A stretch of 64,000 bases of DNA from Dyella sp. 2HG41-7 (lineage in GTDB: Bacteria; Pseudomonadota; Gammaproteobacteria; Xanthomonadales; Rhodanobacteraceae): contig NZ_JAJEJV010000003.1 of NCBI RefSeq assembly GCF_021390675.1, forward strand, positions 110,293-174,292, given 5' to 3'. A program made the translations under genes and the position numbers. Shown here one piece after another: positions 9,434-17,976 of this stretch. Below the pieces are notes generated by a model. It was not told the origin of the DNA, ran no database searches, and was given only the letters and a program-made list of their open reading frames with translations. How positions within the stretch are numbered: the first letter of the stretch is position 1; every line of letters starts with the position of its first letter.

Positions 9434-9652
9434 ATGCGCGCCATTCTGTTTATCGTAGGACTCGTGTTGTTGATCGGCGGCCTGTGGGTGGTTTTCGGCC
9501 ACGGCAGCTATTCCCAAACCGACACCGTGTTGCAGCTCGGCTCGGCCAAACTGACGGCCACGCACGACAAAACCGTTCCGCAGTGGATCGGCATCAGCGG
9601 AATCGTCGTCGGTGCGCTGTTGGTGCTCGGCGGTATGTTTTCCAAGCGTTGA
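9434..9652 (+). CDS. Small two-helix membrane protein
   Basis: A 72-residue protein with two transmembrane segments (about 2-20 and 50-68) separated by a polar 30-residue loop containing SYSQTDTVLQLG. A GGAG ribosome site lies just upstream of the ATG. It resembles short DUF3185-like inner-membrane proteins, but the match is by eye only. No function can be assigned. Confidence 0.7.
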   Translation: MRAILFIVGLVLLIGGLWVVFGHGSYSQTDTVLQLGSAKLTATHDKTVPQWIGISGIVVGALLVLGGMFSKR

Positions 9653-9665
9653 TCGCGCTTGCCGC

Positions 9666-9687
9666 GCCCTCTCGTCTTCGAGAGGGC
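9666..9687. terminator. Perfect hairpin between the small membrane gene and uvrD
   Basis: A 9-bp perfect stem (9666-9674 with 9679-9687) and a TCTT loop, 14 bp after the stop codon of the small membrane protein. A T run is lacking (GTGAAAATG follows), so termination is possible but not strong. Confidence 0.45.
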
Positions 9688-9721
9688 GTGAAAATGAGGG
9701 ACAGCGGCTACAATCCCGCAG

Positions 9722-12043
9722 ATGGATGTCTCTCACCTGATCGAATCGCTTAACGACGCGCAGCGCGAAGCCGTCTGCGCACCGCCCGGCCACTACTTGG
9801 TTCTTGCCGGCGCCGGCTCCGGCAAAACTCGCGTACTCACGCATCGCATCGGCTGGCTCAATCAAGTCGAGCACGTGCCGGCCTGGGCGATTCTTGCCGT
9901 TACCTTCACGAACAAAGCCGCGGGCGAAATGCGCGCGCGCCTCGATAATCTGATTCCCGGCGGCACGCAAGGGCTTACGGTCGGCACCTTCCACGGTATC
10001 GCGCACCGCTTGTTGCGTCGTCATTGGCGCGAAGCAGGTTTGCCGGAAAGCTTTCAGATTCTGGATGCCGACGATCAACAGCGCATGGTGAAGCGCGTCG
10101 TCGCCGGTCTTGGCCTGGACGAAGCGCGTTTCCCGCCACGTCAGGCAGCTTGGCAGATCAACAGCTGGAAAGACGAAGGCAAGCGGCCGGAAAACATCGA
10201 GCACGGCCAGCACCCGGTCACACGCACGCTTGTGCAGATCTATCAGGCGTACGAAGACGCTTGCCGTCGCGCCGGCCTGGTGGACTTCGCCGAACTGCTG
10301 CTGCGCGCACACGAATTGTGGCTGAAGCAACCGGCGGTGCTGGAGCACTACCAATCACGCTGGCGTTATCTGCTGATCGACGAATTTCAGGACACCAACG
10401 CGCTGCAATATGCGTGGATTCGCGTGCTCGCAGGCCACAGCGGCCAGGTGTTCGTCGTCGGCGACGACGACCAAGCCATCTACGGTTGGCGCGGCGCAAA
10501 GGTGGAAAACGTGCAGCAATTCCTGCGCGATTTTCCCGGCGCGCGCACGATCAAACTGGAACAGAACTACCGCTCCACCTCCACCATTTTGAAAGCCGCC
10601 AACGCCGTGATCGAGCGCAACGGCAATCGCCTCGGCAAGCAGTTGTGGACGGCCGGCGATGAAGGCGAACGCATTTCGGTATACGCCGCCTACAACGAAC
10701 AAGACGAAGCGCGCTTCGTGATCGAGCGCATCCGCGAATACATCGCCGAACATGGCGATGCGAAAGATTGCGCGATCCTCTATCGCTCCAACGCACAATC
10801 GCGCAACTTCGAAGAGCAGCTGATCCAGCACGATATTCCGTACCGCGTCTACGGCGGCTTGCGCTTTTTCGATCGCGCGGAAATCAAAGACGCACTCTCC
10901 TATCTTCGCCTTACCGCCAACCGCCACGACGACGCGGCGTTCGAGCGCGCCGTCAATACGCCGCCGCGAGGTATCGGCGATCGCACCTTGGATGTGTTGC
11001 GGCGACGCGCACGCAGTGAGGGCGCGTCGATGTGGGAAGCCGCGCTGAGCGAACTCACATCGGGAACGGAGTTGGCTGGGCGCGCAAAGAATGCGGTCAA
11101 GGGCTTTCTTGTGATGATCGACGAAATGGCGCGCGCCTTTTCTCCCTCTCCCCTTCGGGGAGAGGGCTGGGGTGAGGGGCCAACCTCGCCGGAAGTTTTC
11201 GCTCCGAACAGCCCCTCACCCAACCCTTTTCCCTTGGGAAAAGGAGAAGAAGCAGGTGTACTCCCCGGAGGGGAGAGGGCTCAAGCAGCATTATCGCTAG
11301 CCGAACAAATCGACCACGCCATTACGCAAACCGGTCTACGCGATTTCTACGAAAAAGACAGCCGCGGCAACGCCGAATCGCGCGTGGAAAACCTCGACGA
11401 ATTGGTCAACGTCGCCAGCCGTTTCGAACTCACGCCGGACGACATCGAAGCGGGCTTGAGCGAACTGTCCGCCTTCCTTTCGCACGCCGCGCTGGAAGCC
11501 GGCGAAGGTCAAGGCGAATCCTGGGACAACTGCGTGCAGCTGATGACGCTGCATTCCGCCAAAGGTTTGGAATTTCCGTTAGTGTTTCTCGTCGGCGTGG
11601 AAGAAGGCTTATTCCCAAGCCAACGCTCGGTGGAAGACGAAGGCCGTCTGGAAGAAGAACGCCGCCTCGCCTACGTCGGCATCACGCGCGCGCGCCAGCG
11701 ACTCATCATCACGCATGCCGAATCGCGCCGCATGCACGGCACGGAAATGCTCGCACGGCCATCGCGCTTCCTGGCCGAAATTCCGCCTTCATTGGTCGAT
11801 GAAGTACGTCCGCGTGTGCAAGTAAGCCGTCCGCTTTATGCGGGTCGTTTTGCCGAACAGGCGCCGTCGTTGCAGGAAGACATGCCGGTGAAGTTGGGTC
11901 AACGCGTCAGCCACCCCAGTTTCGGCGAGGGCGTGATCGTGAGCGCCGAGGGCAGCGGCGCACATACGCGCTTGCAGGTGAATTTCGAGAGCGCTGGCAG
12001 CAAATGGCTGGTCGCCGCGTATGCCAAGCTCACGCCATTGTGA
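9722..12043 (+). CDS. uvrD: DNA helicase II UvrD (SF1A, 3'-5')
   Basis: A 773-residue ATP-dependent helicase for nucleotide-excision and mismatch repair. Walker A GAGSGKT is near residue 33, motif II LLIDEFQDTN near 220, motif III VGDDDQAIYGWRGA, motif IV EQNYRS, motif V LMTLHSAKGLEFP and motif VI RRLAYVGITRARQRL, with a C-terminal PcrA/UvrD Tudor-like domain (VSHPSFGEGVIV). It is about 50 residues longer than E. coli UvrD. The excess is residues about 473-520, encoded by an intergenic-type repeat inserted in frame (annotated separately) in the 2B subdomain. There is no good ribosome site: TACAAT sits 8 nt before the ATG, so a leaderless message is possible. The stop overlaps the ribosome site of the next gene. 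Confidence 0.96.
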   Translation: MDVSHLIESLNDAQREAVCAPPGHYLVLAGAGSGKTRVLTHRIGWLNQVEHVPAWAILAVTFTNKAAGEMRARLDNLIPGGTQGLTVGTFHGIAHRLLRRHWREAGLPESFQILDADDQQRMVKRVVAGLGLDEARFPPRQAAWQINSWKDEGKRPENIEHGQHPVTRTLVQIYQAYEDACRRAGLVDFAELLLRAHELWLKQPAVLEHYQSRWRYLLIDEFQDTNALQYAWIRVLAGHSGQVFVVGDDDQAIYGWRGAKVENVQQFLRDFPGARTIKLEQNYRSTSTILKAANAVIERNGNRLGKQLWTAGDEGERISVYAAYNEQDEARFVIERIREYIAEHGDAKDCAILYRSNAQSRNFEEQLIQHDIPYRVYGGLRFFDRAEIKDALSYLRLTANRHDDAAFERAVNTPPRGIGDRTLDVLRRRARSEGASMWEAALSELTSGTELAGRAKNAVKGFLVMIDEMARAFSPSPLRGEGWGEGPTSPEVFAPNSPSPNPFPLGKGEEAGVLPGGERAQAALSLAEQIDHAITQTGLRDFYEKDSRGNAESRVENLDELVNVASRFELTPDDIEAGLSELSAFLSHAALEAGEGQGESWDNCVQLMTLHSAKGLEFPLVFLVGVEEGLFPSQRSVEDEGRLEEERRLAYVGITRARQRLIITHAESRRMHGTEMLARPSRFLAEIPPSLVDEVRPRVQVSRPLYAGRFAEQAPSLQEDMPVKLGQRVSHPSFGEGVIVSAEGSGAHTRLQVNFESAGSKWLVAAYAKLTPL
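11144..11280. repeat. Intergenic-type palindromic repeat inside uvrD
   Basis: A structured repeat lying within coding sequence. It contains a 10-bp hairpin (11144-11153 with 11157-11166, loop TTC), an 11-bp inverted repeat (11170-11180 with 11211-11221) and a 9-bp hairpin CCTTTTCCC/GGGAAAAGG near 11225-11244. The CCCTCTCCCC...GGGGAGAGGG type is normally seen between genes and a relative lies in the kdpC-kdpD gap. Here it is translated as a proline/glycine-rich insert (SPSPLRGEGWGEG...) without breaking the frame. Confidence 0.8.
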
Positions 12044-12056
12044 GGACGACACGCCG

Positions 12057-12635
12057 ATGAGCACGCGACCCCTGCGCGACATCCGTCGCGAACTCGGCTA
12101 CTTCGATCGGCAACTGCAAGATTTCTACCAGCGCTTGCCGTGGAGCCATCGTTTGGTCAACGGTTTGTCGCTAGCGGCGCAGGCTATTGTCGGCGCAAGC
12201 CTCGGTTACGGACTTGGTTTGCTGTTGCATACGCAACAAGCTTTCTGGGGCGCGCTGACGGCCATCGCCGTCACGCAGCAAACGTATCTCGATACTCGCA
12301 AGTCGTCGCTCGATCAGGTAATCGGCGCCGCCATCGGCGCGACGGTGGCAATCGCTGGCTCTTTCCTCGTGCAAGACAATTACTGGGCTTACGTGTTCAC
12401 GATGGCGATATCCATCGTGCTGTGCTGGCTCTTCAACGTCGGCAACGCCGGCAAGCTCAGCGCCACCACGGTCACCATCGTGATGCTGGTTCCGCACAGC
12501 GGTCCGTTCTGGACGATTGCGCTTACGCGTTTGGGCGAGGTCACCATCGGCATCGCCAGTGCGCTGGTCGTGACGGGTGTCGCGCACAAATTGGAAAAGT
12601 GGTGCTTCGGCGATAAACCGCACGCCGGCACATGA
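12057..12635 (+). CDS. FUSC-family inner-membrane protein
   Basis: A 192-residue protein with about five to six transmembrane segments starting near residue 33. The pattern GASLGYGLGLLL, WGALTAIAVTQQTYLDTRKSSLDQVIGAAIGA resembles the fusaric-acid-resistance/aromatic-acid exporter (FUSC, PF13515) half-unit. Start ATG 12057 uses the GAGGA overlapping the uvrD stop codon, so the two genes are probably co-transcribed. The efflux substrate is unknown. Confidence 0.75.
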   Translation: MSTRPLRDIRRELGYFDRQLQDFYQRLPWSHRLVNGLSLAAQAIVGASLGYGLGLLLHTQQAFWGALTAIAVTQQTYLDTRKSSLDQVIGAAIGATVAIAGSFLVQDNYWAYVFTMAISIVLCWLFNVGNAGKLSATTVTIVMLVPHSGPFWTIALTRLGEVTIGIASALVVTGVAHKLEKWCFGDKPHAGT

Positions 12636-12650
12636 TCATCGCAATAAGCA

Positions 12651-12680
12651 GAAGGCCCGAGTTTCGCGACTCGGGCCTTC
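12651..12680. terminator. Bidirectional terminator between convergent genes
   Basis: An 11-bp perfect stem (12651-12661 with 12670-12680) and an 8-nt loop, followed on the plus strand by TCCGTTTT. It lies 15 bp after the FUSC gene and 22 bp beyond the stop of the convergent receptor gene, so it can serve both. Confidence 0.85.
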
Positions 12681-12702
12681 TCCGTTTTGCCTTGGGATCC
12701 GG

Positions 12703-15030
12703 TCAGTATTGATACTGCACCGTCATGCCAATCGTGCGCGGTTGATTGATCGCCATGCGGCGCGTCGTCGGCAAGTCTGCCGAAATGGCCACAGGAAGAT
12801 CGGTCTCGCCACGTTTGTTGAACAGGTTGGTCGCATACAGTGAAACGTCCCAACCATTGTATCCCTGCACGCCCGCGCGGATGTTAGTGGTGGTGAACCC
12901 ACCGCGTTGATAGAACGGGCTGGCTTGGTCGTAGAGGAAATTCTCGCGACCGACATAGCTGACGTCCGCGCGCAGGAATCCATCGTAGTTTCCACTTACC
13001 GGGTGACGGTATTCTGCCGACGCGGAGCCGCTCACACGCGGCACATTCACGAGACGATTGCCGGCCTTGGCATCCGTGCCTGGCACGTCGTTCTTCAAGT
13101 AAGCATCCGTATAACCAAAGCCTGCACCGAGCGTCAGCGATTTGATTGGACGGAACTGCATCTCTACTTCGCCACCCTGGCTGACAGCGTTACCGAAGTT
13201 CGCCGTGATATTGAATCCGCACTGCAGCACGATCTGCTGCTGCACCTGGCTCCAATCGATGCGATAGACCGATGCATTCACCGTCAAGCGGTGATCAAGC
13301 CACGATGTTTTCGCACCGATCTCGTAGTTCCACAGGTAGTCCGGGCTGTATGTGCTCAACTGCGAGGCGTTCAATCCAAGCCCTTCCACTTCCTGACCGC
13401 AAAGCGACACCGGCGCCGGATTGTTCGGACCGCCCGGACGATAACCTTGCGATGCGGTGGCATACACCATCTTGTCCGGCGTGATTTGATATTCCAGCGT
13501 GTATTTCGGCGTGACGCCGGTATCGCGCGAACGGTTGCTCACGGCGCTGTAGCCGCCGTTGAACACGCCATCGCCCGTTTGCGTGAACGACTGCGTCACT
13601 TCAAACGCGCGCATGCCGGCGCTGGCTTTCAGCTGGTCGGTAATTTGATACGACAATTCGCCGAAGATGGCGTATTCGTCCAAGGCCGCGTTGCGCGTGC
13701 CGGCATAGATGGTTGAATAATTCGGGAAAGGCGTACCGAAGGTCTGATTGAAACCGGCGGGAAACGGAATGGACGACGCCAGCGGCGCGTTCACGTGGTG
13801 ATAGTACGCGCCGGCGATCGCTTGCAGCGGACCGTCGAGCGTACTGGTGGCGCGCAGTTCCTCGGTGAATTCCTTGTTCTTGTAGTCGCCGAACATGGTG
13901 ACCGGATAAACGGTGGGGAGATCGAAGAAATAGTTGATCACCTTCGACGCGTCTTCCCGGAGATTCACCTCGCGCGTGAAATACGAAGTCGACGACACCA
14001 CTTCCGCGTACTCGAACTGCTTATGCACGGCGACGTTGGCGATCAGCGATTTCTGCACATCGGCTTCATTGACATCGCGAACCTGGATCGGATTCGACAA
14101 GCTGCCCGGCACGGCGTCGAACGTATACGGCGAACCCAGGCGCGAGTATTGATACAGAACACTTGGCGTGATGGTGAGCGTATCGTCCGGCTTGATCAGC
14201 AGCGCGGCGCGCGTACCGTACGATTTATAGGTGTTGACGTCTTTTTTCACCTTACCGCTTGGATCGGCGGCGAGATAGTTGTAAGGGTCGATCGGATAGC
14301 GATCGATAAATCCGTCGTCGTAACGCTCGTACGCCGAAACGCGCAAACCGACTTTGCCGTCGACCAACGGCAGATTCGCCACGCCGCTAACGTTGTTGTT
14401 CAAGCCGCCGCCTTGCGTGCCTGAAATATCCGTCTTGATGCGCGCCTCGACCGCATCGGCATCCGGCTGATTGGTCACGTACTTCACCGTGCCGCCCATA
14501 GAGCTGGAACCGTAAATCGTGCCCTGCGGACCGCGCAGCACTTCCACGCGATCGATATCGAACACGGACGGGTCGATCACGCCGCGCGTGGAGAGCAACG
14601 CCGCGTTGCTCGATGCGGCAATCGGCGTGTCGTCGAGGTAGTAGCCCACCGTCGCGGCGGAACCGGCGATGGAGGAAATGCCGCGAATGATCAGGTTATT
14701 GGAACCCGGCCCGGACGACGCCACGTTCAACGACGGCGCGATGCGCGACAAATCGGCAAGACTGGTAACGCCTAGCCGCTCCAGCTGCTCGCCATTGAGC
14801 GCCGACATGCTGATTGGCACTACTTGGATGGATTCCGCGCGCTTGCTTGCTGTAACGGTGATGCCGTCCAGCGTGGTGGCGGACGAAGAAGCTGATTTGT
14901 TTTGGGCTACCGCGGTCTTGTTGCTCGTGCCTTTATTTTTCGCGGCATCTTGTGCGTACACCATGCTCGATAGCACGACGCCGCTGAGAATGATCGCGCT
15001 ATACAACGCGCGGTGACGAAGAGATTTCAT
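12703..15030 (-). CDS. TonB-dependent receptor
   Basis: An outer-membrane TonB-dependent transporter of 775 codons. The start at 15030 gives a signal peptide (SAIILSGVVLSSMVYAQ) after MKSLRHRALY; the longer frame upstream has no receptor character. TonB box TLDGITVTAS is near residue 60, and the plug carries NNLIIRGISS and VEVLRGPQGTIYGSSSMGG (about 70-200). The barrel ends TIGMTVQYQY. The plug is of the large receptor class common in sphingomonads and xanthomonads, whose substrates (siderophores, glycans, other) cannot be told from sequence. It is divergent from an NTF2-like secreted protein. Confidence 0.93.
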   Translation of the reverse strand: MKSLRHRALYSAIILSGVVLSSMVYAQDAAKNKGTSNKTAVAQNKSASSSATTLDGITVTASKRAESIQVVPISMSALNGEQLERLGVTSLADLSRIAPSLNVASSGPGSNNLIIRGISSIAGSAATVGYYLDDTPIAASSNAALLSTRGVIDPSVFDIDRVEVLRGPQGTIYGSSSMGGTVKYVTNQPDADAVEARIKTDISGTQGGGLNNNVSGVANLPLVDGKVGLRVSAYERYDDGFIDRYPIDPYNYLAADPSGKVKKDVNTYKSYGTRAALLIKPDDTLTITPSVLYQYSRLGSPYTFDAVPGSLSNPIQVRDVNEADVQKSLIANVAVHKQFEYAEVVSSTSYFTREVNLREDASKVINYFFDLPTVYPVTMFGDYKNKEFTEELRATSTLDGPLQAIAGAYYHHVNAPLASSIPFPAGFNQTFGTPFPNYSTIYAGTRNAALDEYAIFGELSYQITDQLKASAGMRAFEVTQSFTQTGDGVFNGGYSAVSNRSRDTGVTPKYTLEYQITPDKMVYATASQGYRPGGPNNPAPVSLCGQEVEGLGLNASQLSTYSPDYLWNYEIGAKTSWLDHRLTVNASVYRIDWSQVQQQIVLQCGFNITANFGNAVSQGGEVEMQFRPIKSLTLGAGFGYTDAYLKNDVPGTDAKAGNRLVNVPRVSGSASAEYRHPVSGNYDGFLRADVSYVGRENFLYDQASPFYQRGGFTTTNIRAGVQGYNGWDVSLYATNLFNKRGETDLPVAISADLPTTRRMAINQPRTIGMTVQYQY

Positions 15031-15297
15031 GAACGATGTCCTATAAATGGGCAGCCAGAATGGAAGCGTCCCGGCCTCGGGCAACGGCGCGCCGTCTCAC
15101 AGCCAACGGTGATTTGGCTGTGTTTCGCCGCGTGCAGAGAGCGCCGGGGTAGCGCGGCCTCTACCCTACCGTGCTGCTTTACCCAACAAAATCAGACCGA
15201 TCTGAAAGATGCACGCCACTATTCAAGGCATGATGGGCAGGTTCAAACTGATACGACCCGCGCGTACTTCGAAGCCCCTTTCTTGCAAGGAGATGCC

Positions 15298-15747
15298 ATG
15301 AAAACCGTTCTTTTTGCTTTACTTGCTACCGTTGCCTTCACCGCGACCACGCAAGCAGCCGCTGAGACGCCGTCCGCGCGCGCAGCGATTCAACAGACCC
15401 TGGACGCCACCGCCAAGTACTGGTCCGCCGGCGACATGGACGCCTTTATGCGCGCCTCGTACGAACACACGTCCACCGTGCGCTATATCGGCAGCAAAGA
15501 TGTCGTGGTCGGATACGACGCGATCGCCGCGATGTACACGTCGCACTACAAGCCAAACGCAAACGCCGACATGGGACACCTCACGCTGCAATTGATCGAT
15601 GTGCAGCAACTCTCCCCCGATTACGCGATGGCGATCGGCCGTTACAACGTGACCTGGAAAAATGGCAAGTCGGCATCGGGCATGACCACGCTGTTGTTTC
15701 ATCGCACCGGTTCCCAATGGCTTATCGCTTTGGATCATTCCTCGTAA
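15298..15747 (+). CDS. Secreted NTF2-like (DUF4440/SnoaL-type) protein
   Basis: A 149-residue protein with a signal peptide (MKTVLFALLATVAFTATTQA, cleavage near A22) and one NTF2-like alpha+beta barrel. The motifs are AIQQTLDATAKYWSAGDMDAF, TSTVRYIGSKDVVVGYDAI and the C-terminal WLIALDHSS, as in DUF4440/SnoaL-like proteins. A perfect AAGGAG site precedes ATG 15298 by 5 nt, ruling out the longer upstream frame. Such proteins may bind or isomerise small ligands; no function is known here. It is divergent from the receptor gene across 267 bp with no other recognised feature. Confidence 0.8.
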   Translation: MKTVLFALLATVAFTATTQAAAETPSARAAIQQTLDATAKYWSAGDMDAFMRASYEHTSTVRYIGSKDVVVGYDAIAAMYTSHYKPNANADMGHLTLQLIDVQQLSPDYAMAIGRYNVTWKNGKSASGMTTLLFHRTGSQWLIALDHSS

Positions 15748-15793
15748 ACGAGGCCGGTTTGATCGACATAGCGCAAGCCGCTTAAGTTTTGCC

Positions 15794-15814
15794 GCCCCGG
15801 CGCAACGCCGGGGC
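15794..15814 (+). terminator. Terminator after the NTF2-like gene
   Basis: A 9-bp perfect GC stem (15794-15802 with 15806-15814), a CAA loop and a short TTT tail, 47 bp after the stop codon. It separates this gene from the kdp promoter. Confidence 0.7.
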
Positions 15815-15837
15815 TTTGGGCTTTATCTGCCCACCCC

Positions 15838-15850
15838 GTAAAAAATTTAC
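15838..15850 (+). promoter_or_regulatory. AT-rich palindrome in the kdp promoter region
   Basis: GTAAAAAATTTAC, a 5-bp inverted repeat with an AAA spacer, is the only AT-rich block in the 120-bp gap upstream of the kdp genes. KdpE of E. coli binds an AT-rich site at the same kind of position. A KdpE site here is an inference; a -10-like TCTATA lies 5 bp downstream. Confidence 0.35.
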
Positions 15851-15937
15851 GCGTTCTATACGCGTCCCGTCCTTTTCGCTACCCGCTTCTTATGCGGCCC
15901 TGCCTACAGTGCGTAGGTCGGGTATCGAGTGCATCCC

Positions 15938-16030
15938 ATGGACGTTATCTATCTGCTTTTCGGCTTCGTGCTGGCTGCGGCCACGCTCGGCTTTCTGCTG
16001 CTTTGCGACCGGCTGGGGCCACGCGGCTGA
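15938..16030 (+). CDS. 30-residue membrane peptide at the head of the kdp operon
   Basis: A 30-codon frame reading MDVIYLLFGFVLAAATLGFL and then LLCDRLGPRG: one transmembrane helix with a positively charged C-terminus. It lies 36 bp upstream of kdpF on the same strand. It resembles KdpF in size and topology but lacks the LLKPEWF ending. Similar short frames precede kdp operons in other bacteria, from memory. The ribosome site is weak, so translation is plausible but unproven. Confidence 0.5.
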   Translation: MDVIYLLFGFVLAAATLGFLLLCDRLGPRG

Positions 16031-16066
16031 CCGACTGCGGCGCACATTTATAACGGAGCGAATCCC

Positions 16067-16159
16067 ATGACCTTTTTCTACGGACTGGCTGCTGCGATCG
16101 CGGTGGCTTTGACGATTTATTTGTGCGTGGCGCTGCTGAAACCGGAGTGGTTCGAATGA
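16067..16159 (+). CDS. kdpF: K+-transporting ATPase subunit KdpF
   Basis: A 30-residue single-helix peptide that stabilises the KdpFABC complex in the inner membrane. It reads MTFFYGLAAAIAVALTIYLC and then VALLKPEWFE; the ALLKPEWF ending is the KdpF signature. The ribosome site GGAG is 8 nt upstream of the ATG. Its stop codon overlaps the start of kdpA (ATGA), which indicates translational coupling. Confidence 0.85.
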   Translation: MTFFYGLAAAIAVALTIYLCVALLKPEWFE

Positions 16160-17958
16160 CGGCCAACGATTTTCTGCAGATCGGCATCTATCTGGTCGTG
16201 CTGCTGTTGCTCATCAAGCCGATGGGCGACTATATGACCCACGTCTTTGCCGACGAACCCAATCGCCTCACGCGCGCTGGCGCAGGCATTGAGCGGTTGC
16301 TCTATCGCGTTTGCGGCATCGATCCGAACGAAGACATGGGCTGGAAGCGCTACGCGATCGCGATGCTGCTGTTCAACGTGTGTGGCATGGTGTTTGTGTA
16401 CGCCTTTCAGCGCCTTCAGCAATGGCTGCCGTTGAATCCGCAGCACTTTCCGGCGTTAAGCCCGGATTTGTCGATCAACACGGCTATCAGCTTTATCACC
16501 AACACCAATTGGCAAGCCTATTCCGGCGAATCGGCGATGAGTTACCTCACGCAGATGGCGGCGCTCGCGGTGCAAAACTTCTTGTCGGCCGCAACAGGTA
16601 TCGCTGTCGCCATCGCTGTGATTCGCGGCTTTGCGCGTAAAACCGTAAAGGGCATCGGCAATTTCTGGGTGGATCTCACGCGCACCACGCTTTATGTGTT
16701 GCTGCCGATATCGTTCTTGCTTGCCTTGCTTCTGGTGTCGCAAGGCGTTATCCAAAATCTCAAACCGTATGTCGATGTACCCGTGGTGCAGACCTCGAGC
16801 TACGCGCTGCCGGTCACCGATGCGTCCGGCAATCCGGTGAAGGACGCTTCGGGCAACGCTGTCACCAAACCGGCGCAGCTCACCACGCAAACGTTGCCGA
16901 TGGGCCCGGCGGCATCGCAAGTTGCGATCAAGATGTTGGGCACCAATGGTGGCGGATTCTTCGGCGCCAACTCTGCGCACCCTTATGAAAATCCGACGCC
17001 GTTTTCCAACTTCTTGGAGATGCTGGCCATCTTTCTGATTCCCGGCGGCCTATGCATCACCTTCGGGAACTTGGTTGGCGACAAGCGTCAAGGCTGGGCG
17101 ATTCTCGCCACCATGCTGGTGATTTTCGTACCGCTGGCCATCGGCGTGACAGCGGCGGAGCAAGCGGGCAACCCGATACTTCATGGTCTGTCGATCGATC
17201 AGCACGCATCGGCGCTGCAGTCGGGCGGCAATATGGAAGGCAAGGAAACGCGCTTCGGCATTGCCGCGAGCAGTTTGTTTACGGCGATCACCACGGCCGC
17301 ATCGTGCGGCGCGGTGAACAACATGCACGATTCGCTTACGCCCCTCGGCGGCTTGGTTCCAATGTGGCTGATGCAACTGGGTGAGGTGATCTTCGGCGGT
17401 GTCGGGTCCGGTCTCTACGGCATGCTCGCCTTTGCGGTCGTCGCGGTATTTATCGCCGGCCTGATGGTGGGACGCACACCCGAATACATCGGCAAGAAAA
17501 TCGAAGCGTACGAAATGAAGATGGCGAGCATCGCCGTGCTGATTCCGTGCGCGCTCGTGGTGATCTGTACGGCCATTGCTGTGATGACGCCCACGGCGGT
17601 CGCGACGGTCGGCAATCCCGGCGCGCACAGTTTCAGCGAAATGCTTTATGCGGTGACGTCCGCCGCCAACAACAACGGCAGCGCATTCGGGGGACTTTCG
17701 GCCAATATCCCGTTCTGGAACGTGATGCTGGGCGTGTGCATGTTCTGGGCTCGCTTTACCTTGGCGATCGCCATGCTGGCGATGGCCGGTTCGCTTGCCG
17801 CGAAAAAACACGTACCCGCCTCGGCCGGCACCTTACCCACGCATACGCCGTTGTTCGTCACGCTGCTCGCCAGCGTGGTGATCATCGTTGGCGCGCTCAC
17901 CTTTCTGCCGGCGCTGGCGCTTGGCCCGATTGCCGAATACCTGATGTCGGCGCACTGA
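16156..17958 (+). CDS. kdpA: K+-transporting ATPase, channel subunit KdpA
   Basis: A 600-residue inner-membrane protein that forms the K+-selective pathway of KdpFABC. Four selectivity-filter regions are visible: TNTNWQAYSGE, GTNGGGFFGANSAHPYENPT, TAASCGAVNNMHDSLTPLGG and AANNNGSAFGGLSAN, separated by about ten transmembrane helices. Length matches the family (E. coli 557) with a somewhat longer periplasmic loop around residues 210-255. The start at ATG 16156 overlaps the kdpF stop; the frame upstream is unrelated. Expression is expected when K+ is low, through KdpDE encoded downstream. Confidence 0.97.
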   Translation: MTANDFLQIGIYLVVLLLLIKPMGDYMTHVFADEPNRLTRAGAGIERLLYRVCGIDPNEDMGWKRYAIAMLLFNVCGMVFVYAFQRLQQWLPLNPQHFPALSPDLSINTAISFITNTNWQAYSGESAMSYLTQMAALAVQNFLSAATGIAVAIAVIRGFARKTVKGIGNFWVDLTRTTLYVLLPISFLLALLLVSQGVIQNLKPYVDVPVVQTSSYALPVTDASGNPVKDASGNAVTKPAQLTTQTLPMGPAASQVAIKMLGTNGGGFFGANSAHPYENPTPFSNFLEMLAIFLIPGGLCITFGNLVGDKRQGWAILATMLVIFVPLAIGVTAAEQAGNPILHGLSIDQHASALQSGGNMEGKETRFGIAASSLFTAITTAASCGAVNNMHDSLTPLGGLVPMWLMQLGEVIFGGVGSGLYGMLAFAVVAVFIAGLMVGRTPEYIGKKIEAYEMKMASIAVLIPCALVVICTAIAVMTPTAVATVGNPGAHSFSEMLYAVTSAANNNGSAFGGLSANIPFWNVMLGVCMFWARFTLAIAMLAMAGSLAAKKHVPASAGTLPTHTPLFVTLLASVVIIVGALTFLPALALGPIAEYLMSAH

Positions 17959-17976
17959 TTTCGGATTATCGAACTT

